NCBI GenBank assembly: GCA_036897095.1
Contig: JAYMSP010002289.1
Location: 1 to 25,093 of the forward strand
Direction: 5' to 3'
Length of the DNA: 25,093 nt
From: Plantago elongata
Taxonomy: Eukaryota; Streptophyta; Magnoliopsida; Lamiales; Plantaginaceae
This document shows positions 1 through 9,752 of the stretch, one piece after another (the stretch's first letter is position 1; every line of letters begins with the position of its first letter). The notes under the pieces were generated by a model, which saw only the letters and a program-made list of their open reading frames with translations, had not been told where the DNA came from and did no database searches. A program made the translations under genes and the position numbers.

Positions 1-1205
1 TTGATATTTTGTACACTAGAAGTGCGGTAAATATCAGACACTTGTTCAGTGTTAGAGGTTTTTGGAATAAGTCTTTCAGAGAGGTTATTCCCAGAAAGGT
101 CTCTACGATGAGTAATCTCAGTTTCCATTTATGGAATCCTTATAGGAAGTTCTTCATCATGTCTAAGAGTCATCCGGTTGTTACTAGGTACGTCATGCTT
201 TTCTTCGTTAGAATCATCCTCAATATTAATGACAGAGTTTCTCCTTATGGAGGGTTCTTCTTTAAAATCCTTAATTAGAAGTTCTTTGAATATTTCTGAG
301 AGTTCCTCATCAAGGGGTATTTTCTTGTTTCTTTCATAGAATACTACATAAACTGATTCTTCAATCTTCTTTATTCCTTTGTTGTATACTCTGTAGGCTT
401 TGCTATTCATAGAATAACCATGAAATACACCATCATTAGCCTTTGGTTGAAATGTTCTCAAATATTCTTTCCCATTATTAAGAACAAAACATCTACAACC
501 AAACACCGTCAAATGTTTGATATTAGGGGGTCTACCAACCAAAAGCTCATAAGGAGTTTTATCATGGTGTTTGTTTATCAAACATCTGTTCTGAGTGTAG
601 CATGTTGTACTTACTAATTCAACCCAATAAATTTCACTTATTTCAGTGTCAGCTAGCATTGTCCTTGCAGCTTCTTTAAGGGTCTTATTCTTCTTTTCAG
701 CAACACCATTTTGTTGTGGTGTCCTTACTGAAAATAGTTGATGTTGTATACCTTTGCAGGTATAATACTCTTTTATATACTGATTGACAAATTCAGTACC
801 ATGGTCTGTTCTGATTGCAGATACTTTGTCATTTTTCATGACTTCAAGCTTATTCAGCAAGTTTGGTATCTCCACCCTAGCATCATATTTTTGTTTCAGA
901 AAGATAACCTAGGTAAACCTAGAGAAGTCATCTACAACAACTGGACCATACTTCTTGCCTGCATAACTTGTTATAGATGATTCAAAAAGATCCATATGTA
1001 AAAGTTGCAGTGGTCTAATACAAGAATGTCTGGTTTTGGACTTGAAAGAAGTTTTAGATTGTTTCCCCAATTGACAAGCAGAAAAAAGAATGTCCTTTCT
1101 GAATGTTGTTTTAGGTAATCTAACCACTAACTCTTTCTTGGCAAGCTTGTTCAGAGTTTTGAAATTCAAGTAACTCATTCTTTTATGCCATTACCAGTGT
1201 TCTTC
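1..1205 (-). pseudogene. copia-1 integrase with GAG-pre-integrase start and linker
   Basis: Minus-strand reading begins near 1205 with the WHKRMSYLNF segment typical of the GAG-pre-integrase domain. It runs into the integrase core: LLHMDLF carries the first catalytic Asp, TDHGTEF (about 800) the second, and PQQNGVAEKKNKT (about 690) the catalytic Glu. All three D-D-E residues are present. The downstream FGCRCFVLNNG and GYSMNSKAYRVYN blocks match the copia integrase C-terminal part that leads to RT. The integrase would join cDNA ends to the target. The reading is broken by a TAA just before WHKRM, by a frame change or stop between about 875 and 909, and by a TAA near 141. It then continues in frame to position 1 as a linker towards an RT outside the window. 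Confidence 0.85.
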
Positions 1206-1600
1206 AGTGTGACCTGATTGACTCACCATGAGACATTCTTCAGTTGTGGCAGATGTCCAATCATCAACATATATACTTCCTTTCCGCCTAGCAACTAAGA
1301 TTGTCTGCTTTGACTCATTGCCAATTAATTTGCAGAATTTTGATTTAATTTTCACCGAATATCCCCTATATGACAACTAGCTCATGCTTAGAAGATTATA
1401 TTTCAAACCTTTAACATGTAATACGTCAGAGATCGTAAGGGACCTCAATTTGACTTTGCCAAATCCTATAGAAGGATTTAATTCTCCTCCAAGAAACCTG
1501 CTGTTAGGTCCAGTATCACAAGCCTTGTAATCGATCAAGTTTGCTTTTCTCCTGTCATGTGCTTCCCGCATCCACTATTAAATAGCCATTGAGCCTTAGC
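1191..1600 (-). pseudogene. copia-1 aspartic protease and link to integrase
   Basis: Near 1600 the minus strand reads WLFNSGCGKHMTG. This is the copia protease active-site block, in which D-S-G is normal; here the Asp codon has become AAT (Asn) at 1577-1579. A frameshift a few codons later (near 1553) moves the rest of the domain to another frame, which ends DVLHVKGLKYNLLSMS near 1380, a recognisable protease C-terminus. The next segment (1376-1191) has the RGYSVKI and ARRKGSIYVDD blocks expected between protease and GAG-pre-integrase. The protease normally cuts the Gag-Pol polyprotein. This copy should be inactive, from both the missing Asp and the frameshift. Confidence 0.8.
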
Positions 1601-2063
1601 CATGACGCGTTCTGCACAAAACAGGAAACATGAGTTAGGTTCTTGCTTCAGAAACAGAACCACTTAGACTGAATACTCTTCATGTGGGAATCCATTTCTT
1701 AATGAATCTGTTAGGAGTAGGTTTTTGTCTACTTGGAACTTAAGGAGGAATCTTTGAATCATCAGATCTCAAATCAAACTTCCTTCTTGGAGTGTTCCTT
1801 GGTGTTTCTTGTGGTGGCTTTAGAGACTTGTCAGCTTTTTGAGATTGTTTTTCAGCAAGATTAGTCTTTCTGACCAAGTTTCTTCTAGCCCTGGCATTCA
1901 GATTTTCAGTGGCTTGGGATTGCTTCCACTTCTGATAATTGCTATAAGCAACCCTGGCTTTACACCATCATTTTTATCCTTCTTTATATTATTGCATTAG
2001 GACCTTTCTGATGCCGGGGTAACCAAAGCCTTTTCGAGCACCACTGACTTTCTGAACACGACT
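1601..2063 (-). other. degenerate gag/protease spacer of copia-1
   Basis: There is no open reading longer than a few dozen codons here. By position it is the C-terminal gag spacer that precedes the protease in this kind of element. I found no conserved domain in it. Confidence 0.5.
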
Positions 2064-2781
2064 TTAAACAGCCTCACTAGTATTTGCATTCTTCCTATAT
2101 CCATAGAATGACATAGTAGGAAATACACCCAATCCGGCGATGCTTTCCTTTCTAGTGATACAACATTGTGGATGACAACAAGTTAACGGATCACGTTTCT
2201 TTTCAGAAAACTTTTCCACAATCTTCTTTGGGACTTGTTGTTCCTTCAAAGGTTTAGTCGAGATAGCTTTCCCTTTGTTAAGAATCTTAGCTTTCTGACC
2301 AATGCCATAGACTTCTTCGGAACCTTTTTGTTGACTTTTTACAAACGTCAACCTTTCATCACTCAAAATGAAGTTTCTTCAACTTTTCATTTAGCTCATT
2401 CAAGGCTAGTTCACGAGAATTTTCATTCTCCGATATTTGAGATTTCAGAGAGGCTATTTCAGCGTCCTTATTCTTAGATACCTTGGTTAAGTTAGAAACC
2501 TCTTTTTCAAGAGTTTCTTTGCTTTCTTCCAGAATTTTGGTTTTTGATTCAATAACCAGAAATTCTTTCTCATATCGATCAAGTTCACTCTTGACCAATT
2601 CAAAATCCTTAATGCCGTCATCATCACTTTCATAATATAAGAATTGTGATGTTCTTGTTACCTCATCAACCATAAGACATTCTTCAATGTTGGAGATGTC
2701 AGGACCTACTATCTCAGCAACTCCACACAAGTCATTCTTCTTTAGGCTAAAATTGATAACATCATGAGTTATTACGCACAA
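2064..2781 (-). pseudogene. copia-1 gag, coiled-coil central region
   Basis: Two overlapping minus-strand stretches (2781-2359 and 2366-2064). The first contains about 85 residues rich in Glu, Lys and Leu with heptad-like spacing (from about KSELDRYEKEF to LNEKLKKLHFE), which reads as a coiled coil. The second is a Lys-rich spacer. Coiled coils in the C-terminal half of Gag are known in Sireviruses, and that is part of the reason for the lineage call. In Gag such a region would serve particle assembly or partner binding. It is separated from the nucleocapsid part by frame changes near 2772. Confidence 0.65.
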
Positions 2782-3977
2782 TTATGGGGATGATAATGTT
2801 TAGTCATCTGAATCTTCACTTTCTGAGTCCGACTCAATATCCAGAGCATCAAGTTGTATTTGGATTTTCTTTCTTTCTTCAGTAAGCAGTGCCCTCTGAG
2901 TTCTTTTGAATATTCTTCTATCCTTTTTGTCACCCGTCTTAAGCTTGTTAAAAGAAGGATAATTACGTTTGAAGTGACTGGGTTTCTGACAATTGAAGCA
3001 GATATCATACTAACAGCTTTCTGAGCAGGATTATTTAGAGAGTTGTTCATCTGGATGTTCTTGTACTGATGATAGTTTGGGCCGAGATGCTTTTTCAGCT
3101 TCTCTTTTGCTTTTCTCCTTTCAATTTCATGAGTGACATAATTCTTCATATGTCTCAATGCAAGAGAATTTTTTTCAGACACTACCTTGGTATCCTTCTT
3201 TTCAGAAGTACCTTGAGAAACTAGAGCAACACTCTGCAACTTTTCAACTCCAGCCAAACCACGTTGGGTTGTCTCATAGTTTACAGTGGCCAAATGTGAA
3301 AAGAGTTCCACTGGAGTGACTTGGGGCATTCCTTGATTGAAATAGAAATATTACGTATGCTCCCAATTTTGGTTCAAGCTTCTGACAATGGTTTTCACCT
3401 TCTCAGAATTTGAATATCTGTCACTTTCTCCAAGTATAGCCATATCACTCATGAGAGTAGTAAACCAAAAACCAAGTTCTTCCAGAGTTTCAGAGGGACC
3501 CTGTTTGAAATTTTGGAATTTCAATTTCAATACTTCGAACTCGTTTTCCTTGGTTTTCTCAGTTCCGGGACAAATATCTTCTATCAATTGCCAGACAACT
3601 TTCGTCGTCTTTGCACACCACAGTTTGCACTGTATGTGCTCAGGTGTCGATCGAATAATGATGTTACGAGCTTGACCATCCAACCTGTATCTCTTGGCAT
3701 CTTCCTATGTCCAGACTTCACAAGGTTTGTCTTCGTACTCAACTTGTCTAACAGCAACACGACCACTATTGCTAGTAGAAGTCTCACTAACTTCAGCGTT
3801 AGTGTTTATGTGACCGTCATATACTTCAATCACGTGCTTGAGTTGTCTGATTCTGATTGGCCCTTCCTTGATGATATTAATCATCTCATCACTGATAACT
3901 TCAAGATGCAACATCATGTTGTTCTTCCATTTATCGTAATTCTCTGGTTTAAGAACTGGAGCATCACTCAGAGACAT
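2772..3977 (-). pseudogene. copia-1 gag, N-terminal and capsid-like part
   Basis: The likely start is the ATG at 3977, about 100 bases after the PBS. The protein begins MSLSDAPVLKPENYDKWK; the L-x-x-ENYDKWK pattern is the usual N-terminus of copia Gag (UBN2/retrotran_gag_2 type). It continues in another frame at 3683-3351, with a LEVLKLKFQ-like helix and an ETLEELGFWFTTLMSDM block typical of the capsid-like domain. A third frame (3329-2772) holds the later part. At least three frame changes or stops separate these segments (near 3700, 3350 and 2775). Gag would form the cytoplasmic particle that packages RNA and pol. Confidence 0.8.
2959..3000 (-). other. copia-1 Gag zinc knuckle, mutated
   Basis: Minus-strand translation from 3000 reads CFNCQKPSHFKRNY. 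This aligns to the C-x2-C-x4-H-x4-C nucleocapsid knuckle with the last Cys replaced by Tyr (TAT at 2959-2961) and the usual Gly before His replaced by Ser (AGT at 2977-2979). It lies in a different frame from the longest surrounding open reading. Three of the four zinc ligands are left. Confidence 0.75.
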
Positions 3978-4072
3978 ACCTGCACACTTAACACAAAATT
4001 AAAACGTCCTCATAAAGCGATAAAAAATCTACCTATCTGGAGGATCGAGGTTCAGTGCAGAAGGCTTTGGAA

Positions 4073-4090
4073 CCTCCTGCCCTGATAACA
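4073..4090 (-). other. copia-1 primer binding site (initiator tRNA-Met type)
   Basis: The minus strand reads TGTTATCAGGGCAGGAGG, close to the usual copia PBS that begins TGGTATCAGAGC. It lies 2 bases inside the LTR end at 4093 and about 100 bases before the gag ATG. Confidence 0.7.
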
Positions 4091-4125
4091 CTTGTTGGTC
4101 CAGATAACGGCAAAGGAAAAGACTA

Positions 4126-4136
4126 GGGGGGGGGGG
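4126..4136 (-). repeat. G(11)/C(11) homopolymer near LTR end
   Basis: Eleven consecutive G on the plus strand, 33 bases from the inner LTR end. C-rich runs at this place are common in Sirevirus-like LTRs. Confidence 0.8.
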
Positions 4137-4265
4137 TTGAATAGTCTTTTCAAACTTTCATCGATAAACAGTCTTTCTCAGAAACTTAGGAGTTTCTGAT
4201 ACTTAAATTCAGGGAGCGGAAGACTTTAAGTGATAGATAAACGTAAATGTGCTTTGTTGTAATAA

Positions 4266-4286
4266 TGTGTGTGTGTGTGTGTGTGT
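4266..4286. repeat. (TG)n microsatellite
   Basis: About ten uninterrupted TG dinucleotides inside the copia-1 LTR (U5 side). Confidence 0.95.
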
Positions 4287-4865
4287 TGCTGGAATGTAAA
4301 TACAATAAGTAAATAACACAACAACTTATAGTGGTATTTGGAGGTGGTGTAATCCTCCAACTAATCCAGTTCGGCCTTTCTGAAACCTGGAATTCACTAG
4401 AACATATAATTGAGTTCTCCTTACAATGTATCCTATTCTATTATCCCTACAAATAAATGGTTCCCAACCAAATGTTCCCCCTTAGTTGTTCCCTAGCTTC
4501 GAAAGCCAAGTACTTCCTGTACTCAAGAAAACCTTGGAGATTTTCCTTGATTTTCCAAACCAAGTAATTCCTGTACTCCACGCCTTGATGGTTTTGTTAT
4601 ATGATTGTTGTCAGGATTCTCTTAAATAAATTTTCAGGATTGTTGTCATAAATTTTCAGGATTGTTGTCAGGATTCTCTGAATGCTTAACTCTTTCACAG
4701 ATAATCAAACTCTTGTTAAGGTTCCGGACACTTAGAACTACTAGTGATTCTTCGAGCTGTATGGTCGCAACAGTGGGCTTGGAGAATTGTAGTATGAATG
4801 CTTGAGAGAATACTTGAAAGTATAAGCGAAGTTCGTGTGTGTATTTCTCAGCTTCTAAGTGGTGA

Positions 4866-4874
4866 TATTTATAG
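4866..4874 (-). promoter_or_regulatory. TATA-like box of copia-1 LTR
   Basis: Minus strand reads CTATAAATA, about 430 bases inside the outer LTR end. This is a usual position for the U3 promoter. Transcription would start some 25-35 bases lower in coordinate and run through gag. Confidence 0.45.
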
Positions 4875-5300
4875 ATGAATATGAGAGTCGTTTGAATAGT
4901 ATCCGTTAGACCTTTTTCAGAATTCAATCCATTCATATCTCGAAATGAGTACTCAGAAGTCACTTTCTCATTTTTCAAAGAGGGCTTGCTTGATTGACTT
5001 TTCAGTCGGTGTAATTAATACACTGTGCTATTTCTTGTCCTATAGTCTCAACGAACACATGAGCCTTTCTGAAAGCTAGCAAGCTCTTTAGCTCATTGAT
5101 GTCATATATTTAGAGAAGTGTATCGTGCCAAATGCATTATACAATATGCTTTCTGAACATAGTCTATCTGAGGAGACTAATCCTTGTGTCTTCATCAAAC
5201 ATGTGCAATTTTTAGTCTTCAAATCTTCGATTAAACTCCAATTCTAGGATCCTTCTTCATGGCCTTCTCAAAATATAAAATTACATTCAGAGACCTAACA

Positions 5301-5832
5301 ATCCTATTAAGAGTTTAACTAGACTAACATACTAAGTGATTTCCTCTTTTACAATGTTCAAGTGAACTAAGAGTACTAGTCACCTTTTTGTACTAAGGAT
5401 ATGTTACATGGTGATTGATCAAAAATACTAACATATATTCCAAACAGATCGTGAGGTCGACTTCCTTTGTTCCTTTTGGAGTTGTCCAAACCAACAGATG
5501 GTCCAACACAACATAGAGCAAGAAGCGTTGGAAGGTCCAAACCAACATATAGTCGTGTACAACGACCCAAGGTCTACCAACAACTTCTGGCAACCGTCGA
5601 CTTTGTCCTAGCTTTCTCTTCGAGCTCTCGCGTATCAATCCTTGATAACTTATACTTCATACTCTTGTATCGAATTCCTTAGTAACTTGTACTTCTGACT
5701 CTTATAATGTAGCAGTCATTGTGATAATTAAAAGATGTTTTGACCCTCTTGATATTGTCTGAACTGCTTCTGATGCTTCCTTGGGTTAATTTTGTTGACA
5801 GATCGATGTTGAGTATTTACTTCTTGACCAAG
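5301..5832. other. gene-free stretch, probable gypsy tail
   Basis: No coding signal. It holds a 13-base direct repeat GTCCAAACCAACA at 5484-5496 and 5535-5547, and two diverged copies of a roughly 36-base unit at about 5634-5705 (ATCAATCCTTGATAACTT-like and ATCGAATTCCTTAGTAACTT-like). Confidence 0.5.
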
Positions 5833-6050
5833 AATAATAAAGAGATTCGATTGTCCCCCGATGAAGATTAATAAAGATAGTCGATTGATCCCTTGATCAT
5901 GAATTAATAAAGATAGTCGATTCATCCCTCGATCAAGAATAATAAAGATAGTCGATTGATCCCCCGATCAAGAATAATAAAGATAGTCGATTGATTCCTC
6001 GATCAAGAATAATAAAGAGTCGATTGATCCCTCAAGAATAATAAAGATAG
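5833..6050. repeat. tandem repeat A, about 35-bp unit, about 6 copies
   Basis: The unit begins AATAATAAAGATAGTCGATT and ends TGATCCCCCGATCAAG. Copies vary by small indels and substitutions. Each good copy contains the inverted repeat TTGATC-CCCC-GATCAA. The block lies in the region between integrase and the expected 3' LTR of the gypsy element. Confidence 0.9.
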
Positions 6051-6230
6051 ACAGTAGGTTGAATAGATAACGGAGTAGAAAGAACTGAGAGATTATTGCG
6101 GAAATAATTCTTCTCGCTCCTCGGCTAGGCAACGTATGCGCTAGACCGAGCGTTCGAACAGTCTACAAGATAGGAGACCCCGTAATGCACTCGATCCAGC
6201 ATTCCTACTTTGATAGCCAGACGAATTCCC
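6051..6230. other. unassigned spacer between repeat blocks
   Basis: Less AT-rich than its flanks, no coding signal, no clear repeat copies. It leads into block B. Confidence 0.4.
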
Positions 6231-6700
6231 TGCCTGAAGGCTAGGAGCATTCCTGTCATAGGACTGGGAGCATTCCTACAAGAGTGTTGGGAGCATATGA
6301 GGCCGTCGCCCCACGCTTCGAATAGGCAACGGGGCCGGAGCCAGCGTTATGCACACAAACGAACTTTCAAATAGGCCACGGTGCCGGAGCCATCGTTATG
6401 CATACAAATGAGACAATCCTGCACTCGGGCCAGGAGCATTCGAATAGGCAACGGGGTCGGAGCCAGCGTTATGTACAAAAACAAGCATTCGAATAGGCAA
6501 CGGGGCCGGAGCCAACATTATGCACACAAACGAGCATTCCCACACTCGAGCTAGGAGCATTCGAATAGGCAACGGGGTCGGAGCCAGCGTTATGCATAGA
6601 AACGAGCATTCATGCTGGAAAGAAGACATGGCCATTCCCGCAAAACGGCTGGGAGCATTCCCTCATAACGGCTGGGAGCATGCGGGGCCGTCTCCCCACG
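6231..6700. repeat. tandem repeat B, core unit about 50 bp, five copies plus flanking modules
   Basis: The core begins CGAATAGGCAACGGGGCCGG and continues AGCCAGCGTTATGCACACAA. Copies begin near 6318, 6368, 6437, 6488 and 6559. Some copies are separated by an extra module of about 20 bases (CACTCGAGCTAGGAG-like). Modules CTGGGAGCATTC and GGCCGTC-CCCCACG occur on both sides (near 6290 and 6680), so there is higher-order structure. It is GC-richer than the rest of the window. Confidence 0.88.
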
Positions 6701-7448
6701 TGGTATTTATAAATCAATGAATCAAGATTGAAGCCAATGTTGCACATGTGATCGACCCTTTCGTGCCCGAAGGCTATTATCATGCGAGGAATCACCCAAA
6801 TGCATTTTCAACGGTTTGACCCACTAGGCCCTTCATAAATGATATTCCTCTTTTGACATTCTTTGCTCTCTTCGCCCTTACTCTTACTTCCAGTAACTTG
6901 TCTTCACCGCTTTTCTGGGATGTGGTTCTCCGTTCCCATAAATAGCCGGTCCTTTGAACTCATGTTTCCTATTTCATTTCCAATCCTTTTTCTTTAAAAC
7001 CTGGACACGCCTAATTCTCTCTCTCCTTGTGTGAATTGTTCCCGATTCCTTCTGACTGTTGTCTCTGAGGATTGTAGTCATAGATGACGCGTATAACTTT
7101 GAACCATAGATCCATTGACAAATGAGCTCAATCCTTTGATTTCTTCAGAAACTAAGTCTCCAATCCCTTCTGCAATTTTGGCATAGCGTAAGAGTAGGTT
7201 TTCACAGCTGATCCACACTTGACGGCACTGAACGTTACCTACAATTTCCAGTTTGGGGCTTCCTTGCACGAACAAGATCCGTCAGATCGAGGTGCAAGCC
7301 TAGTATCAACTTTCCTCGTGTATGATTGAACAGCCGAACCTACCATTGGACACGGGTAGTTGAGGTACTTTCATGTCTTAACGAGGTCAGTCAACTCAAG
7401 ATAGCGAGTCTTGAGAAGTGGTCAATCGTGTTTGATGTTTCAGTCGAG
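6701..7448. other. gene-free gypsy tail
   Basis: No convincing coding region on either strand. CATAAATAG near 6938-6946 followed by a pyrimidine-rich stretch (6960-7050) could look like a plus-strand promoter, but nothing downstream supports a transcript. Confidence 0.4.
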
Positions 7449-7560
7449 ACTACCACTCTAAGTTAGCCGGGTCTGTCGTATTATAATGTTTCGCACGTTA
7501 CTATCATAGAGATAGTCGGGTTCTTTCATAATATGATGTGTCGCATTACTCATTTAGAGT
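7449..7560. repeat. tandem repeat C, about 50-bp unit, two to three diverged copies
   Basis: GTTAGCCGGGTCTGTCGTAT and GATAGTCGGGTTCTTTCATA head two adjacent similar units that share ATAATG/ATATGATGT and TCGCA-GTTAC/TCGCATTAC. A third partial copy (TTAGCCGAGGCTCTTTC) follows. Confidence 0.55.
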
Positions 7561-7744
7561 TATCTTCATTAGCCGAGGCTCTTTCAAAGTTCAAGGGAGC
7601 ACACTTTGATGTAATGATCAAGACTAACTTCGAACGTGGTTCTTTTACACAAAAGGCCTCCCAAAATAAAACACAGGCAAAACACACATCGTAGGATAAT
7701 AATAGCTTAATCTTAATGAGAGCAGTAAATATGTTTCGTCGAGA

Positions 7745-8935
7745 CTAAGTATAGTACCTCTGAAGATTCCGGAAATTCTACGTGCGCTTCTCTGGTCGCC
7801 CCTCAAGGTCTTCCATGCGATAGCTGCCACTGGCATTGGCGACCGTGATTTTGTAAGGCCCTTCCCAATTAGGATTCAACTTCCCCACATGCTTAAGTAT
7901 GTTTGCTCGTCGTAGGGCTAAGTCCCCCACTTGGAGTTCTCGAGGCCTGACATTCTTGTTGTATACTTTCATCATTCTGGCTTGATAGGTCTTAGTCCGG
8001 AATAGAGCGGTAGTTTGAGTGGCGTCCAACAACTGCAACTCTCTTTCTTGCGCCTCATCGTTCTCGAGAGGCTCATATTTGAGCATACGTATCATCGCCA
8101 CGGATACTTCGGCATGGATTACTGCTTCTGATCCATACACCAGGCAAAAAGGGGTTTCCTTTGTCGCTGTGCGCGGAGTCATTCGATCCCCCCAGAGTAC
8201 ACCTTCCAATTCTTCGACCCATTTCCCTTTGGCATCACCAAGTCGCTTCTGGAGACTCGCGACTATGGTTTGGTTTGAAACTTCAGTCTGACCATTCGCC
8301 TGCGGATAACCAATCGAAGCAAATCGATGTTCTATCCCATATTCCTCACACCATGCCTTGAGTATCTTTCCTCAAAATTGGGCGCCAATATCTTCTACCA
8401 ATGTGCGTGGGAGCCCAAATCGACACACTATATTGGTCCAAATGAACTGCTTGACTTTGTCTTCTGTAATTTTGGCCATTGCTACTGCCTCGATCCATGA
8501 GAAGTATCCCACTGCCACGATAAGGAACTTCTTCTGTGTTGGACCCTTCAGGAATGGTCCTACGATTTTTAGCCCCCATTGATCGAAGGGCAGTGAGACC
8601 ACTGATGTCATTTGCGGTTGCCCTGGTAAGTGTGACAAGTTAGCAAAGTGTTGGCATTCATTGCATTTAGTAGTGAAGTCGGCAGCATCGACCCTCATGG
8701 TTGGCTAGTAGTACCCTTGGCTGTAAACTTTGTCTACCAATGATCGCCCTCCAAAATGGTTTCCAAAGCTCCCTTTATGAATTTCTTCCATGACCTTAAT
8801 CGCTGATTGCCAATCGAGGCATCTAAGATTGGGCCCCTTGAATCCCCTCTTGTAATATATCCCCGTCCAAATAAAATCGTAGGCACCTGTGTCGCACACC
8901 TCTGGCTTTGCCTCTATTGTCGGGTAATCTCCCAT
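7745..8935 (-). pseudogene. gypsy integrase (zinc finger, core, C-terminal domain)
   Basis: From 8935 downward the minus strand reads the H2C2 zinc-binding region (His residues near 8790-8765, then KCNECQ near 8660), the catalytic core and the C-terminal domain. In the core, the first catalytic Asp block reads WGLKIVGPF, with Lys (AAA, 8567-8569) where Asp is expected. VEDIGAQF keeps the second Asp, and YPQANGQTEVSN near 8300 keeps the Glu. A later block, TPFCLVYGSEAV, is typical of gypsy integrases, and RNLQRYYT then TAG (7745-7747) gives a natural end. Breaks: TAG at 8705-8707 in place of Trp (YY*PTM), TGA soon after AQF near 8370, and frame changes. It should be inactive. Confidence 0.88.
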
Positions 8936-9059
8936 CTCTGAGCCATCAAACTAATGGAGACATCCATCCTTCCCTGACAGATGTTTCTTCAATAACCATT
9001 ACTGACTCTTCTCCTATTGAGGATTGATCTCGCCCTAGCAAAACGATGATGGGTAAGTC

Positions 9060-9470
9060 TACGACCCTGCTAGCCATTGCCACTTGCCAGTCTTGCTAGC
9101 GTATCCACCTTTCCATTCAGGGATCTATCGATCTTGACAATCTTGAAATTCTCAAACTCTGCTGCTGCCTGCTTAAGCTTAGTTACATATCTGATCATTG
9201 ATGGTCCATTAGCCTCGTAATCACCAGTGAACTACTTCTGGACTAGCTGAGAGTCTGTCTGCACTTTGATTGATTTGACCATAACTCCTTAAAGCTATCT
9301 TAAGTCCTCCCAAAATGGCCTCGTATTTCACCTCGTTATTGGTTACTTTGAATCGGAGACTGACAACATATTCCATTTCTGCACACTCGGGACTTTTGAG
9401 ATAAATCCCAGCACCTCCTTCTCCACATGAGGCTGAACCATCGAATTGGAGAAGTTATGTGGAGCTCTCT
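9060..9470 (-). pseudogene. gypsy second RNase H (archaeal-type, aRNH)
   Basis: After a linker (RT-side KKAQLIADFLAEY near 9690) the minus strand reads FDGSASCGEGGAGIYL near 9445, then VTNNEVKYEAILGGLKIA. A one-frame shift follows, then KVQTDSQLVQ and finally NGKVDTLA near 9105. The four acidic positions expected of an RNase H (Asp, Glu, Asp, Asp) are all visible. This extra domain between the ordinary RNase H and integrase is a known property of Tat-lineage elements. It would degrade template RNA in RNA-DNA hybrids during reverse transcription. At least one frameshift (near 9285) and one TAG (after QLVQK) break it. Confidence 0.8.
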
Positions 9471-9752
9471 TTCAGTTCACTTGCCGTCTCAACCGAGTGT
9501 ATCGCGAGGCATTAGGGCGGGGGTAGCCACTTCCGAATTTTTGGTTGTGAAAATCTCTAAGTGGGTCGATGCTTGATTTGCTGAGGCGGAACTCTATCTC
9601 CATGGGGACAATCTCTTAGAGGGAGATTACTTCTTCGTGGGGCTGATCGGCGCTGTTTCCCCCCGGTATTCAGCTAGGAAGTCGGCGATTAGCTGGGCCT
9701 TCTTTGCGGTCGGGCTCTAAAATTCAATTTTATGTTCGCCTATTAAAAACTC

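Larger units (their letters stand above)
1..5300 (-). mobile_element. Ty1/copia retrotransposon 'copia-1', 5' part, Sirevirus-like, cut by window edge
   Basis: Reading on the minus strand from 5300 downward gives a 5' LTR, a primer binding site, gag, protease, GAG-pre-integrase and integrase. That is the copia order, with integrase ahead of RT. RT, RNase H and the 3' LTR would lie left of position 1. A long coiled-coil stretch in gag, a C-run close to the LTR 3' end (minus sense) and a tRNA-Met-type PBS resemble the Sirevirus/Maximus lineage; the lineage is my inference. All coding parts carry stops or frameshifts, so this is a dead copy. The 5 bases after the LTR (ATCCT, 5301-5305) would be one target-site copy; its partner is outside the window. 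Confidence 0.85.
4093..5300 (-). repeat. copia-1 5' LTR (1208 bp)
   Basis: The inner end is set by the PBS; the LTR there ends ...CCAACA in minus sense. The outer end at 5300 begins TGTTAGGTC in minus sense, a match to the TG...CA rule with near-inverted termini. A TATA-like box lies at 4866-4874 and a run of 11 C (minus sense) at 4126-4136. The 3' LTR is outside the window, so the outer boundary rests on the terminal motif alone. Confidence 0.6.

Noticed and set aside
3513-4085. 190-residue plus-strand open frame
   Set aside because: It is antisense to copia-1 gag and crosses the PBS; a shadow frame.
6396-6635. 79-residue minus-strand open frame with an internally repeated protein
   Set aside because: It lies wholly in tandem repeat B; the protein repeat simply reflects the DNA repeat. 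No domain and no conserved start.
5833-6700. CRISPR-like array
   Set aside because: Units are contiguous tandem copies without unique spacers, and the context is plant retrotransposon DNA.
6938-7050. Plus-strand promoter (CATAAATAG plus pyrimidine-rich leader)
   Set aside because: No transcript unit or coding region follows; the sequence is inside the gypsy tail.
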